Source: Candidatus Tepidiaquacellales bacterium UBA6667 (GTDB taxonomy: Bacteria; Bacteroidota; Ignavibacteria; Tepidaquicellales; Tepidaquicellaceae). Taken from it: a DNA stretch of 36,159 nt. The position numbers and the translations under genes were made by a program. The stretch spans positions 168,502 through 204,660 of the forward strand of contig DKKL01000035.1 in NCBI GenBank assembly GCA_002455255.1, in the 5' to 3' direction. The notes under the pieces were generated by a model. It was not told the origin of the DNA. It ran no database searches and worked only from the letters and a program-made list of their open reading frames with translations. Shown here piece after piece: positions 24,056 to 31,308 of this stretch. Numbering within the stretch: position 1 is the first letter of the stretch; each line of letters starts with the position of its first letter.

Positions 24056-27000
24056 ATGAAACATTTACATTTAAAAATATTTTTATTACTCATAATTATT
24101 TCTCCGAATATATTATTGGGACAAATATCCGGAACAAAAACTATCGGAGCAACCGGAGATTACGCAACTTTACAGTCAGCATTCAATGACATTAATAACT
24201 TAGGACTTTCAGGCCCTTTGATATTGGAAATACAAAGTGACTATAATCCTGTCGGAGAATCTTATCCTATCTCGCCGGGTATTTTAAACGGAAGTTCAGT
24301 TATAAATAAAGTTACTTTAAGACCTGCTTTAGGAGTTTCAAATATAGTTTTAGAATCAAATAATACTCAAACTATAGATTTGAATTCTACAAAATATTTT
24401 ACAATTGATGGAAGACCGGGTGGTTCCGGAAACTCACAGGAAATTATAATTTCTAATTCTAATCCAAATGCAAATGCAATAAGATTTATCAATGAATCTT
24501 CGTATAATGAAATTAAATTTTGTAAAATAAAAGGAGATGAAGCTCGTTCCGGTGGAAATACTGAATTTGGTGTTGTGAATATTGGTACTTCTGTCGGAAC
24601 TGAAGGAAATAACAATATTATCATAGATAACTGTGATGTATTTAATTTTTCGACCGGTGCTTCAAGACTTATTTATATAGGAGGAACAGAAGGATTTAAT
24701 AATGACAGTATTACGATATCAAATTGTAAATTGTATAATTTTGTTAATCGGGCTATTGAAACATCTTCAATCGGAGTTGGAGACAGATTAATAATTACCG
24801 GTAATAATATTTTTGAGCCATTAGATTTGTTATCAAATAATCTTATAACTAATTATGGAATAGTTGTACTTTCCGGAGGTAATCATTCGATTGTAAGTAA
24901 TTATATTGGCGGACAGGAAGTTAATTGTGGAGGATTACCTATGTCAGGTAACAATATTAGTTTTATAGCTATATCATTGAATATAAGTATATCAAGTTCT
25001 TCACAAATTGAGGATAACATTATTCAAAATATTAATCTTTTGGGAACAAGCGCTTTTATAGGCGTTGAAGTAATAAGTGGAACTGTAAATATTAATGAAA
25101 ATATTATCGGAAGTGATACAGCAATTAATAGCATAATGACAACTTCAAATTTTTCCGGAATAACAGCAATTTTATTGTCTGGATCTGGTAGTATTAATAT
25201 TTCAAGCAATTTAATTGCCAACTTAAATGCGTCCGGATCAGGTACTTCAACTAATGTGAGAGGGATTATTTCTTTTACAGGAACCGGCGAAAGGAATATT
25301 ATTAATAATACTATACACGATTTATCAACTGCCTCGAGTAATACACTTGCCAATTTTAATGCTTCAGTAATCGGAATAGGATCTGCGTCATCAAATACTT
25401 CTCAATTTTTATCAGGTAATATTATTTATAATTCAATGAATTACAGAGTAGCTAGTACCAGTTCATTAGTAATTGGCATTATTGTGACTTCCGGTGGTGG
25501 GGAAATTTCCCTGAATAGAACTTATGGTTTATCTAATACATGTACTGGAGCAGGAGCGACTATTATGGGAATTTTCGGGACTAATGGAATTTGGTCAGTA
25601 ATTAATAATCAAATCAGTTTAAGCAATGAAGCTAATTCTAATCCGGTTATTATAAGAGGAATAAGACCAAGGGTTACATCAGGAGCTATATTATGGAAAA
25701 TATATTATAATTCAGTTTTCATTGGTGGGGCACCTTCTTCTGGAGCTCAACCATCATCTTGTCTTTGGAAGGAAGTAGGTTGTATTTTAGATTTGAAGAA
25801 CAATATTTTTTATAACACGAGAACAGGAGGCACGGGAAAACATTACTCCATGGATTTAACAAATATAACTAACATAACTTCAGATTATAATTTAATCATA
25901 GGTGAAAGTTTAAACCTGGTAAAATGGGGAACAAGCGATTACAATTTTTCTGATTACAAAATTAATTCCAATAATGATTTCTCTAGTTTTAGTAATCAAC
26001 CGATAAATGTTTCTTCTTCGAATCTTTTTGTAAATGCTACTTTGGGAAATCTGAATATTCTTTCTGACAATAATGAAGCATTTTATTGTGATGGAAAAGG
26101 TGTTCCGATTACAGGACAGTCGGATGATTACAATTCAACAGGAGTTCGAAATATTTCTGTAAATCAAGGTACAACTGATATAGGTTCGGATGAGTTTACT
26201 TTTTCAGGTACAGTTCCAAATCTGACTGAATCCGCCTCTCCGGCTTTAAATTCAATTACTGTATATTCATTTGGTGGCAGACAACTCGCCTCAATTACTT
26301 GGGGAAATACAGGTACTGTACCTTCAGGATTAACATTAACTTATAATTCCGGAATAAATCCTCCCGGAACATTAACCGGGCAGTATTCAAAAGGATATTG
26401 GGATATAACCGCAACGGGTGGAACAGGGTATTCTTATGATATTACATTAAACTACAGTCCGTCAATATTATTTAATATTATTAATAATGACAGTTTAAAA
26501 ATTGCAAAAAGAGACGGTGGAGACTGGGAATATCTTGTAAACTCAAATGTTGATACAACAAATAAAACTGTATCGGCTACGGGACTTACCGGCTTTTCAC
26601 AGTTTGCACTTACTTCCAGTGAAGCAATGCTTCCTGTAGAATTAGCATCATTCAGTTCTTTAACTTTAAAAAATGAAGTTATATTAAATTGGAGTACAGT
26701 TTCAGAAACTAACAATAAAGGATTTGAAGTTATACGTTCAAAAGATAAAATTGAATGGACAACATTAACATTTGTAAATGGTGCAGGTTCTTCAAATTTA
26801 CAAAATCATTATCAATTTAAAGATAAAAATTTACATACCGGAAGATATTATTACAGACTAAAGCAAATAGATTATAATGGTAATTATGAATTCTACAATT
26901 TATTAAATGAAGTTGTGGTTGGAATACCGAATGAATATTATCTGTCACAAAATTATCCTAATCCATTCAATCCTTCAACAAAAATAAATTATGAATTGCC

Positions 27001-27193
27001 TAAAGATGGATTTGTTTCTTTTAAGATTTATGATGTAACAGGAAAACAAATCAGCGAGCTTGTAAATCAAAAACAATCTGCAGGTTATTACACAATAAAT
27101 TTTAATGCGATAAATTTATCCGCAGGAGTTTATTTTTATTTATTAAAAATAAATGATTTTGTGTCAACAAAAAGAATGGTATTGATAAAATAA
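24056..27193 (+). CDS. T9SS-secreted right-handed beta-helix protein
   Basis: A 1045-residue exported protein with a signal peptide (about residues 1-22, ending LLGQ). A long Asn/Ser/Ile-rich parallel beta-helix covers about 35-720: the pattern of N-x-I-x-x-N and GI/GV turns (SQIEDNIIQNI, GSINISSNLIANL, RNIINNTIHDL) is typical of pectate-lyase-like folds. After a beta-sandwich region comes an Fn3-like module starting LPVELASF, then a T9SS type A domain (NYPNPFNPSTK). The Fn3-like module and sorting domain closely resemble those of the protein at 15223. The helix has no obvious lyase catalytic motif, so a structural or glycan-binding role is as likely as an enzymatic one. Confidence 0.88.
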   Translation: MKHLHLKIFLLLIIISPNILLGQISGTKTIGATGDYATLQSAFNDINNLGLSGPLILEIQSDYNPVGESYPISPGILNGSSVINKVTLRPALGVSNIVLESNNTQTIDLNSTKYFTIDGRPGGSGNSQEIIISNSNPNANAIRFINESSYNEIKFCKIKGDEARSGGNTEFGVVNIGTSVGTEGNNNIIIDNCDVFNFSTGASRLIYIGGTEGFNNDSITISNCKLYNFVNRAIETSSIGVGDRLIITGNNIFEPLDLLSNNLITNYGIVVLSGGNHSIVSNYIGGQEVNCGGLPMSGNNISFIAISLNISISSSSQIEDNIIQNINLLGTSAFIGVEVISGTVNINENIIGSDTAINSIMTTSNFSGITAILLSGSGSINISSNLIANLNASGSGTSTNVRGIISFTGTGERNIINNTIHDLSTASSNTLANFNASVIGIGSASSNTSQFLSGNIIYNSMNYRVASTSSLVIGIIVTSGGGEISLNRTYGLSNTCTGAGATIMGIFGTNGIWSVINNQISLSNEANSNPVIIRGIRPRVTSGAILWKIYYNSVFIGGAPSSGAQPSSCLWKEVGCILDLKNNIFYNTRTGGTGKHYSMDLTNITNITSDYNLIIGESLNLVKWGTSDYNFSDYKINSNNDFSSFSNQPINVSSSNLFVNATLGNLNILSDNNEAFYCDGKGVPITGQSDDYNSTGVRNISVNQGTTDIGSDEFTFSGTVPNLTESASPALNSITVYSFGGRQLASITWGNTGTVPSGLTLTYNSGINPPGTLTGQYSKGYWDITATGGTGYSYDITLNYSPSILFNIINNDSLKIAKRDGGDWEYLVNSNVDTTNKTVSATGLTGFSQFALTSSEAMLPVELASFSSLTLKNEVILNWSTVSETNNKGFEVIRSKDKIEWTTLTFVNGAGSSNLQNHYQFKDKNLHTGRYYYRLKQIDYNGNYEFYNLLNEVVVGIPNEYYLSQNYPNPFNPSTKINYELPKDGFVSFKIYDVTGKQISELVNQKQSAGYYTINFNAINLSAGVYFYLLKINDFVSTKRMVLIK

Positions 27194-27241
27194 TTTCTTT
27201 TAAAGAAAAAATAAAGTTTCGAAAAGTAATATACAAAAAAT

Positions 27242-27269
27242 AAAGGGTTAGCAGTTACGCTAACCCTTT
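27242..27269. terminator. Bidirectional intrinsic terminator between beta-helix gene and tRNA-Ala
   Basis: Perfect 11-bp inverted repeat AAAGGGTTAGC (27242-27252) and GCTAACCCTTT (27259-27269) with the 6-nt loop AGTTAC, followed by more T on the + strand and by TTTATTTTTT on the minus strand. It lies between the convergent secreted-protein gene and tRNA-Ala and can serve both. Confidence 0.85.
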
Positions 27270-27291
27270 TTAATTTAAAACTAATTCTGCG

Positions 27292-27364
27292 TGGAGCTAA
27301 GCGGGGTCGAACCGCTGACCTTTTGAATGCCATTCAAACGCTCTACCAACTGAGCTATAGCCCC
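27292..27364 (-). tRNA. tRNA-Ala (anticodon GGC)
   Basis: On the minus strand the 73-nt sequence begins GGGGCTATAGCTCAGTTGG and ends with TTCGACCCCGCT, TAGCTCC and discriminator A. The acceptor stem GGGGCTA/TAGCTCC pairs with one G-T. The anticodon stem TTTGA/TCAAA holds the loop ATGGCAT, so the anticodon is GGC (Ala). D and T arms are standard. CCA is not encoded. Confidence 0.96.
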
Positions 27365-27472
27365 CATTAATATTAAATTAATTATAATAGCAAAAATTAT
27401 CAATCTAATATCAAGAGACTTAACTCAATTCATTGATTAAAAAAATATAATTTATATGTTCTTAAGGATTGG

Positions 27473-28510
27473 TTAATCAAATTTCTTTTTATAAATATGG
27501 CAATAAGGAGTTTTCCCATTATTCTGATAATAATCCTGATGATAATTCTCAGCATTCCAGAATTTATCTGCTTTCGTAAGTTTCGTTGCTACTTTAAACC
27601 CTTTTGCCTCCAATATTTTAATTAGTTTTTCGCTAATATCTTTTTGTGTATCATCCATATAAAATATTTCCGTTCTGTATTGCTCACCTATATCCGGACC
27701 TTGCCTGTTTATTTGTGTCGGGTCATGTGTCTCAAAAAATAATTTTGCAAGTTCTTCATAGCTTGTCAGCGATGGATCAAATACAACTTCTACTGCCTCT
27801 GCATGTCCCGTTTTTCCCGTACATACTTCTTCATAAGTCGGATTTTCTTTCCAACCACCGATATATCCTACAGTCGTAGATATTACTCCTTTTGCTTTTT
27901 GCATATAATATTCTGTTCCCCAAAAACAACCTGAGGCGAATATTGCTTTTTGATAATTACTTCCCGATGATTCCATTTTATTTGATATTACTTTTGGCAA
28001 TTCTTCTCCAGTTGGTATAAACTTCATTGAAATTGAATTTACACAATGTCTTGTATTCTTTTCCGTAAATCTTTCACCTTCAAACACATGACCTAAATGT
28101 CCTCCACAATTGTTGCATATTATTTCAACTCTCATTCCGTCTTTATCAGGTATTCTTTTTACTGCTCCATTTATTTCATCATCAAAACTTGGCCAGCCGC
28201 ATCCGGAATCAAATTTATCTTTTGAATTATATAATTGTGCATTACATCTTTTACATATGTATGTCCCTTCTGTTTTGTTATTGTTAAGTTCTCCTGAAAA
28301 GGGCATCTCTGTTCCCTTATTAATAATAACCCTTTTTTCCTCAGAAGTTAACTCGTTATAAATAATAGAATCTTTTTCCATTTTGTTTGTTTGTAATCTT
28401 TCGTTTAATGTTTCATTTTCAATTGTATTATTCGAAAATGTATTTTTTGAACATCCCGAAATTCCTGTATATATAATAAATACTGATAATATTAATAATA
28501 TTGTTTTCAT
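27473..28510 (-). CDS. Bifunctional methionine sulfoxide reductase MsrB-MsrA lipoprotein
   Basis: A 345-residue fusion that reduces both methionine sulfoxide stereoisomers in proteins. A lipoprotein signal ends in TGISGC (lipidated C20), placing it outside the cytoplasm. MsrB occupies about 45-175: zinc cysteines C86/C89 and C132/C135, CGWPSFD, and catalytic C156 in RHCVNSISMKF. MsrA occupies about 185-345: catalytic C195 in GCFWG, GHAEAVEV, and the C-terminal YCHIY with C337 as a possible resolving Cys. The B-then-A order is a known bifunctional form. It likely repairs oxidised envelope proteins and needs an extracytoplasmic reductant, not found in the window. Confidence 0.95.
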   Translation of the reverse strand: MKTILLILSVFIIYTGISGCSKNTFSNNTIENETLNERLQTNKMEKDSIIYNELTSEEKRVIINKGTEMPFSGELNNNKTEGTYICKRCNAQLYNSKDKFDSGCGWPSFDDEINGAVKRIPDKDGMRVEIICNNCGGHLGHVFEGERFTEKNTRHCVNSISMKFIPTGEELPKVISNKMESSGSNYQKAIFASGCFWGTEYYMQKAKGVISTTVGYIGGWKENPTYEEVCTGKTGHAEAVEVVFDPSLTSYEELAKLFFETHDPTQINRQGPDIGEQYRTEIFYMDDTQKDISEKLIKILEAKGFKVATKLTKADKFWNAENYHQDYYQNNGKTPYCHIYKKKFD

Positions 28511-28719
28511 TTTTAATGTAACAATTCTATCACAAAGAAAATTCCTTTTTCCTGAAATCTATATTATGTAAAGTTTAATTTCAAATCATCTTTTAAGTTT
28601 AAAAATTGGAAAATTTAGGAAACTATGAATTTAAAAAAGTATGATTAAACTTTTTAAAAACTTAAACCGTAGAATAAAAAAATTACTAAAGCAGTTAGTT
28701 TTTAATATATATGAATATT

Positions 28720-28825
28720 AACTCACTTTACAATACAAAAATAATGAATAAAAGGTAGGTTCATTATTTTCTCCTTTGTTTTTAAAAAGTTCTTTCAATT
28801 GTAGAGTGAGTTTTTTATTTTTGTA
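28720..28825 (+). promoter_or_regulatory. Nested hairpin with T tract and anti-Shine-Dalgarno (element 1)
   Basis: Outer arms AACTCACTTTACAAT (28720-28734) and ATTGTAGAGTGAGTT (28798-28812) pair over 15 positions with one G-T. Inner arms AAAATAATGAA (28738-28748) and TTCATTATTTT (28760-28770) pair perfectly over 11. A T tract (28811-28816) follows, so the whole can act as an intrinsic terminator or attenuator. The 3' side bulge exposes TTCTCCTTT (28769-28777), the exact complement of AAAGGAGAA at 28922-28930. An alternative pairing exists between TACAAAAATAA (28734-28744) and TTATTTTTGTA (28815-28825). Confidence 0.55.
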
Positions 28826-28838
28826 TAAGATATCCCCT

Positions 28839-28911
28839 ATTCTTTTACACATATTTTGAAACAAAACACATATTCTAAACGAATATAAAATTATTTGTAA
28901 AAGAATTTTTT
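28839..28911 (+). promoter_or_regulatory. Three-way-junction-like element before the start codon (element 2)
   Basis: Outer arms ATTCTTTTACA (28839-28849) and TGTAAAAGAAT (28896-28906) pair perfectly over 11 bp. Two small hairpins lie inside: TTTTG-aaa-CAAAA (28854-28866) and ATATTC-taaac-GAATAT (28870-28886). A T run to 28911 follows the outer stem. The element ends 11 nt before the Shine-Dalgarno, so it can affect transcription elongation or ribosome access. Confidence 0.5.
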
Positions 28912-28921
28912 CAAAAAAATT

Positions 28922-28928
28922 AAAGGAG
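28922..28928 (+). promoter_or_regulatory. Strong Shine-Dalgarno of the sialidase-like gene
   Basis: AAAGGAG lies 6 nt before the ATG at 28935 and fixes that start. Nearly all other protein genes in the window lack any comparable sequence, so this site is exceptional and suggests high or specifically controlled translation. Confidence 0.75.
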
Positions 28929-28934
28929 AATAAA

Positions 28935-30734
28935 ATGAAAACTGTCTTAACAATATTACTTACAATATTGGTGACAATTCCGGCATTTTCCAATGACAGA
29001 AAATCATGGATGGTCAATCCTGTTTTTGAGAACGACCAGCAAGAAAGACCTTCTGTTATTGTATATGCAAACAATGTTTTAAGGGAAAATTATCCCGGAG
29101 CAATTCCAAATGCTGATAACTTCTGGGATTATCAGACAAACGGTGCTAACCTTCAGGCAATATGGGCAAACGGGGATACAATTATTATAACGTATCCTGC
29201 TGTTGACTCTATTGATCCTACAGGTGCTACTACAAGAATTAATTTTTATACAATGAGTACAGACGGTGGTGCAACTTGGATTTTTCCATTGAATGTAACT
29301 TCACTTCCTAATAGAAGTGCTTATCCTGATTTGACAGCTGTTATTGACCAAGGTCAAAGAAATATCGTCATTATGGGTAGAAAATATGTTGGTGCAAACT
29401 CAAGAGGTGGTGCGTGGATCGAAGCTTCATTAGGTTTAGGATCTTTTTCAGGTGAAAATGCTCCTTTCCAAGGCAGAGATTTCTTTGGTCGCTATCAAAA
29501 CGGTACTTTAGTTTCCGGTGTTTATTCAAATCCTGATGGTCAGGGAACACCTCAAGATTCGTTACTGTATTCAAGATATGATTTTTCAAATAATACTTTT
29601 GGAACAAGAACTCCAATTGCTGTTCCTGGTCCTGATAGTATTATATCCGTTAACGTGAGATATAGAAGTGCTGTAAGTTCAAATGGTCAAACTCAATTAG
29701 TTATGTGGTGGAATCCATTAGTTGCAGGTCAGGAAATGAATGCAAAAGTATCAAATGATGGTGGAAACACTTGGGGTTCAAGAGTTTTATTACAAAAATC
29801 ATTTGGACAAGGTGGTGTAGTTAATGGTGATACCTGTTCACCTTGGTTCGGAATTGATGCGACTTTTAAACCTGGAACTCAGGAATATTCAGCTGTCTGG
29901 AGCACTTTATATCCAACAGCTACCGGTCAGTCTTCAGGTGATCCTCAAGGAACTAAAATCTTATACTGGAATCCTCTTGTAAATTCAGGTAACCCTGTTG
30001 AAGTTGCAGGAAAACTCAATATGCCTATTATTTCAGTTGACAGTTTATTTGTAAATAGAAATGCTTTACAGGTTGGTGTTACTCCGGTTTCTCATCCTTC
30101 AATTGCATATTCTCAGGATGGAAATATGATTGTTTGCGTTTTTTCAGCTTTCCAACCAGGTGATACATCAAACGTTACACCTTCATTTACATTTAATGAT
30201 ATCTATTCAACTTATTCAACTAACAATGGTTTAACTTGGTCAACACCAAGAAATTTAACTCAAACTCCTGATTGGGATGAATTATATCCGGTACTTTCAG
30301 AATCCGGTAATTCTTCATCAAAATTTCATTTGAAATTCCAATCAACAAGAATTCCCGGAAGTCAAAGCTTCACTGATCTTGCTCCTACTGCAAGAGTTTA
30401 TACTGTTTACAGAAGCTTTAATCCGTCAACAGGTATTGAAGTTAACACTGTTGGTTCAGTAATTCCTGATAGATTTGACCTAAAACAAAATTATCCAAAT
30501 CCTTTCAACCCTTCAACAAAGATTAGATTTGATTTGGCTAAAAACTCAAATGTTACTTTGAAAATTTATAATGTTCTCGGTAAAGAAGTTGCTACTTTAT
30601 TGAATAATCAGCTTATTACAGCAGGAACTAAAGAAGTTACTTTTGATGGTGAAGGTCTTGCAAGTGGAATTTATTTTTACACTTTAAGTTCAGAATCATT
30701 CTCAACTACTAAGAAAATGATATTGCAGAAATAA
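28935..30734 (+). CDS. T9SS-secreted sialidase-like (BNR) protein
   Basis: A 599-residue exported protein with a signal peptide of about 19 residues (MKTVLTILLTILVTIPAFS). The mature part is a sialidase-like propeller with Asp-box/BNR elements STDGGATWIFPLNV, SNDGGNTWGSRVLL and STNNGLTWSTPRNL. Residues from about 510 form a T9SS type A sorting domain (LKQNYPNPFNPSTKIRF ... GIYFYTLSSE ... KKMILQK). No FRIP motif or Arg triad is clear, so enzymatic sialidase activity is not claimed. Codon use is richer in GGT, GCT and AAC than in the neighbouring secreted genes, and it has a strong Shine-Dalgarno and its own terminator. That fits a highly expressed surface or extracellular protein transcribed as a single gene. 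Confidence 0.9.
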   Translation: MKTVLTILLTILVTIPAFSNDRKSWMVNPVFENDQQERPSVIVYANNVLRENYPGAIPNADNFWDYQTNGANLQAIWANGDTIIITYPAVDSIDPTGATTRINFYTMSTDGGATWIFPLNVTSLPNRSAYPDLTAVIDQGQRNIVIMGRKYVGANSRGGAWIEASLGLGSFSGENAPFQGRDFFGRYQNGTLVSGVYSNPDGQGTPQDSLLYSRYDFSNNTFGTRTPIAVPGPDSIISVNVRYRSAVSSNGQTQLVMWWNPLVAGQEMNAKVSNDGGNTWGSRVLLQKSFGQGGVVNGDTCSPWFGIDATFKPGTQEYSAVWSTLYPTATGQSSGDPQGTKILYWNPLVNSGNPVEVAGKLNMPIISVDSLFVNRNALQVGVTPVSHPSIAYSQDGNMIVCVFSAFQPGDTSNVTPSFTFNDIYSTYSTNNGLTWSTPRNLTQTPDWDELYPVLSESGNSSSKFHLKFQSTRIPGSQSFTDLAPTARVYTVYRSFNPSTGIEVNTVGSVIPDRFDLKQNYPNPFNPSTKIRFDLAKNSNVTLKIYNVLGKEVATLLNNQLITAGTKEVTFDGEGLASGIYFYTLSSESFSTTKKMILQK

Positions 30735-30740
30735 TATTTA

Positions 30741-30774
30741 AAAAAAATACGGGGTGAAAACTCCGTATTTTTTT
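30741..30774 (+). terminator. Intrinsic terminator of the sialidase-like gene
   Basis: Stem ATACGGGG (30747-30754) with CTCCGTAT (30761-30768), one G-T pair, loop TGAAAA. It is extended by a run of A on the left pairing with seven T on the right (to 30774). It lies 7 nt after the stop codon. Confidence 0.88.
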
Positions 30775-30780
30775 GGTATT

Positions 30781-30800
30781 TTATATAAGTGCTTATATAA
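30781..30800. promoter_or_regulatory. Perfect palindrome upstream of the MarR gene (candidate operator)
   Basis: Arms TTATATAAG (30781-30789) and CTTATATAA (30792-30800) around TG form a perfect 9+2+9 inverted repeat, ending 6 nt before the MarR start codon. MarR dimers typically bind palindromes of about 16-20 bp overlapping their own promoters, so this is a natural autoregulatory operator candidate. Confidence 0.55.
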
Positions 30801-30806
30801 TTAATT

Positions 30807-31295
30807 ATGGATAAAAATTTTATAAATTCTCTCGGTGAAGTTGCACTTTCTTCTAAAATTAGACAGTTTAATGAAAAACTATATGCTGAAGGTGTGATGG
30901 TTTATAAAAAATTAGGAATTAACTTTGAACCAAAATATTTTTTGATTTTTATGCTGCTGAAGAAGCACGGTTCGCTGACTATTGGGGATATGTCGGTCGA
31001 AACCGGGCTGACTCAGCCGGCTATTACACAACTTATTAATTCTCTATATAAAAAAAAACTTGTCTCTTTTAAAAAAGATACTGAAGATTCAAGAAAAAAA
31101 ATTGTTTCATTATCTCTCAACGGTAAATCAATGTTGAAAAAACTAATTCCTGTATGGGATTCATTTGATAAATCAATATAACAACTTTTTAAAGAATCTG
31201 GGGTTAACCTTCTGAACGATATTGAGATAATAGAAAATCACCTTGAAAAAAAAAGTTTACATATTAGAATATTAAATAATTTTAAAAGAAAATAA
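30807..31295 (+). pseudogene. MarR-family regulator interrupted by an in-frame stop
   Basis: Residues 1-124 (30807-31181) contain a MarR winged-helix domain (LLKKHGSLTIGDMSVETGLTQPAITQLINSLYKKKLVSFKKDTEDSRKKIVSLSLNGKSML, about 50-112). A TAA at 31179-31181 ends the frame in the middle of the C-terminal helix. In the same frame the sequence then continues for 37 plausible codons (QLFKESGVNLLNDIEIIENH..., ending FKRK) to a second TAA at 31293-31295. The joined product would be about 162 residues, the normal MarR length. A single CAA-to-TAA change would explain it. MarR dimers use the terminal helices, so the short form may fail to dimerise. It could also be a sequencing error or a tolerated truncation. 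The S41 peptidase starts 13 nt later, so the two are probably co-transcribed. Confidence 0.75.
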
Positions 31296-31308
31296 AATCG
31301 TAATTAAT

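Larger units (their letters stand above)
28511..28934. other. Structured intergenic region upstream of the sialidase-like secreted protein
   Basis: This 424-nt divergent spacer holds no convincing protein gene of normal size. The left half (28511-28700) is plain A/T-rich DNA that must contain the msrBA promoter. The right half has two stacked inverted-repeat elements (28720-28816 and 28839-28911), a 9-nt anti-Shine-Dalgarno (28769-28777), and a strong Shine-Dalgarno at 28922-28928. Confidence 0.7.

Noticed and set aside
15223..27193. TTNGG-NW-type tandem repeats considered as DNA repeats or a CRISPR-like array
   Set aside because: Periodicity is at the protein level (YCF48/BNR strands) with variable spacing and codon differences; there are no identical DNA repeats with spacers.
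27136..27333. Minus-strand frame of 65 codons
   Set aside because: It covers part of tRNA-Ala, the terminator and the antisense of the beta-helix gene end; no protein-like composition.
28720..28825. Nested inverted repeats considered as a MITE or transposon end
   Set aside because: No flanking target-site duplication, no second copy in the window, and arms are asymmetrically spaced; a leader RNA structure fits better, though a genome-wide copy search would settle it.
28718..29074. Minus-strand frame of 118 codons spanning the structured leader
   Set aside because: It is antisense to the signal peptide and first domain of the secreted gene at 28935, has no family resemblance, and the + strand frame is clearly the real gene.
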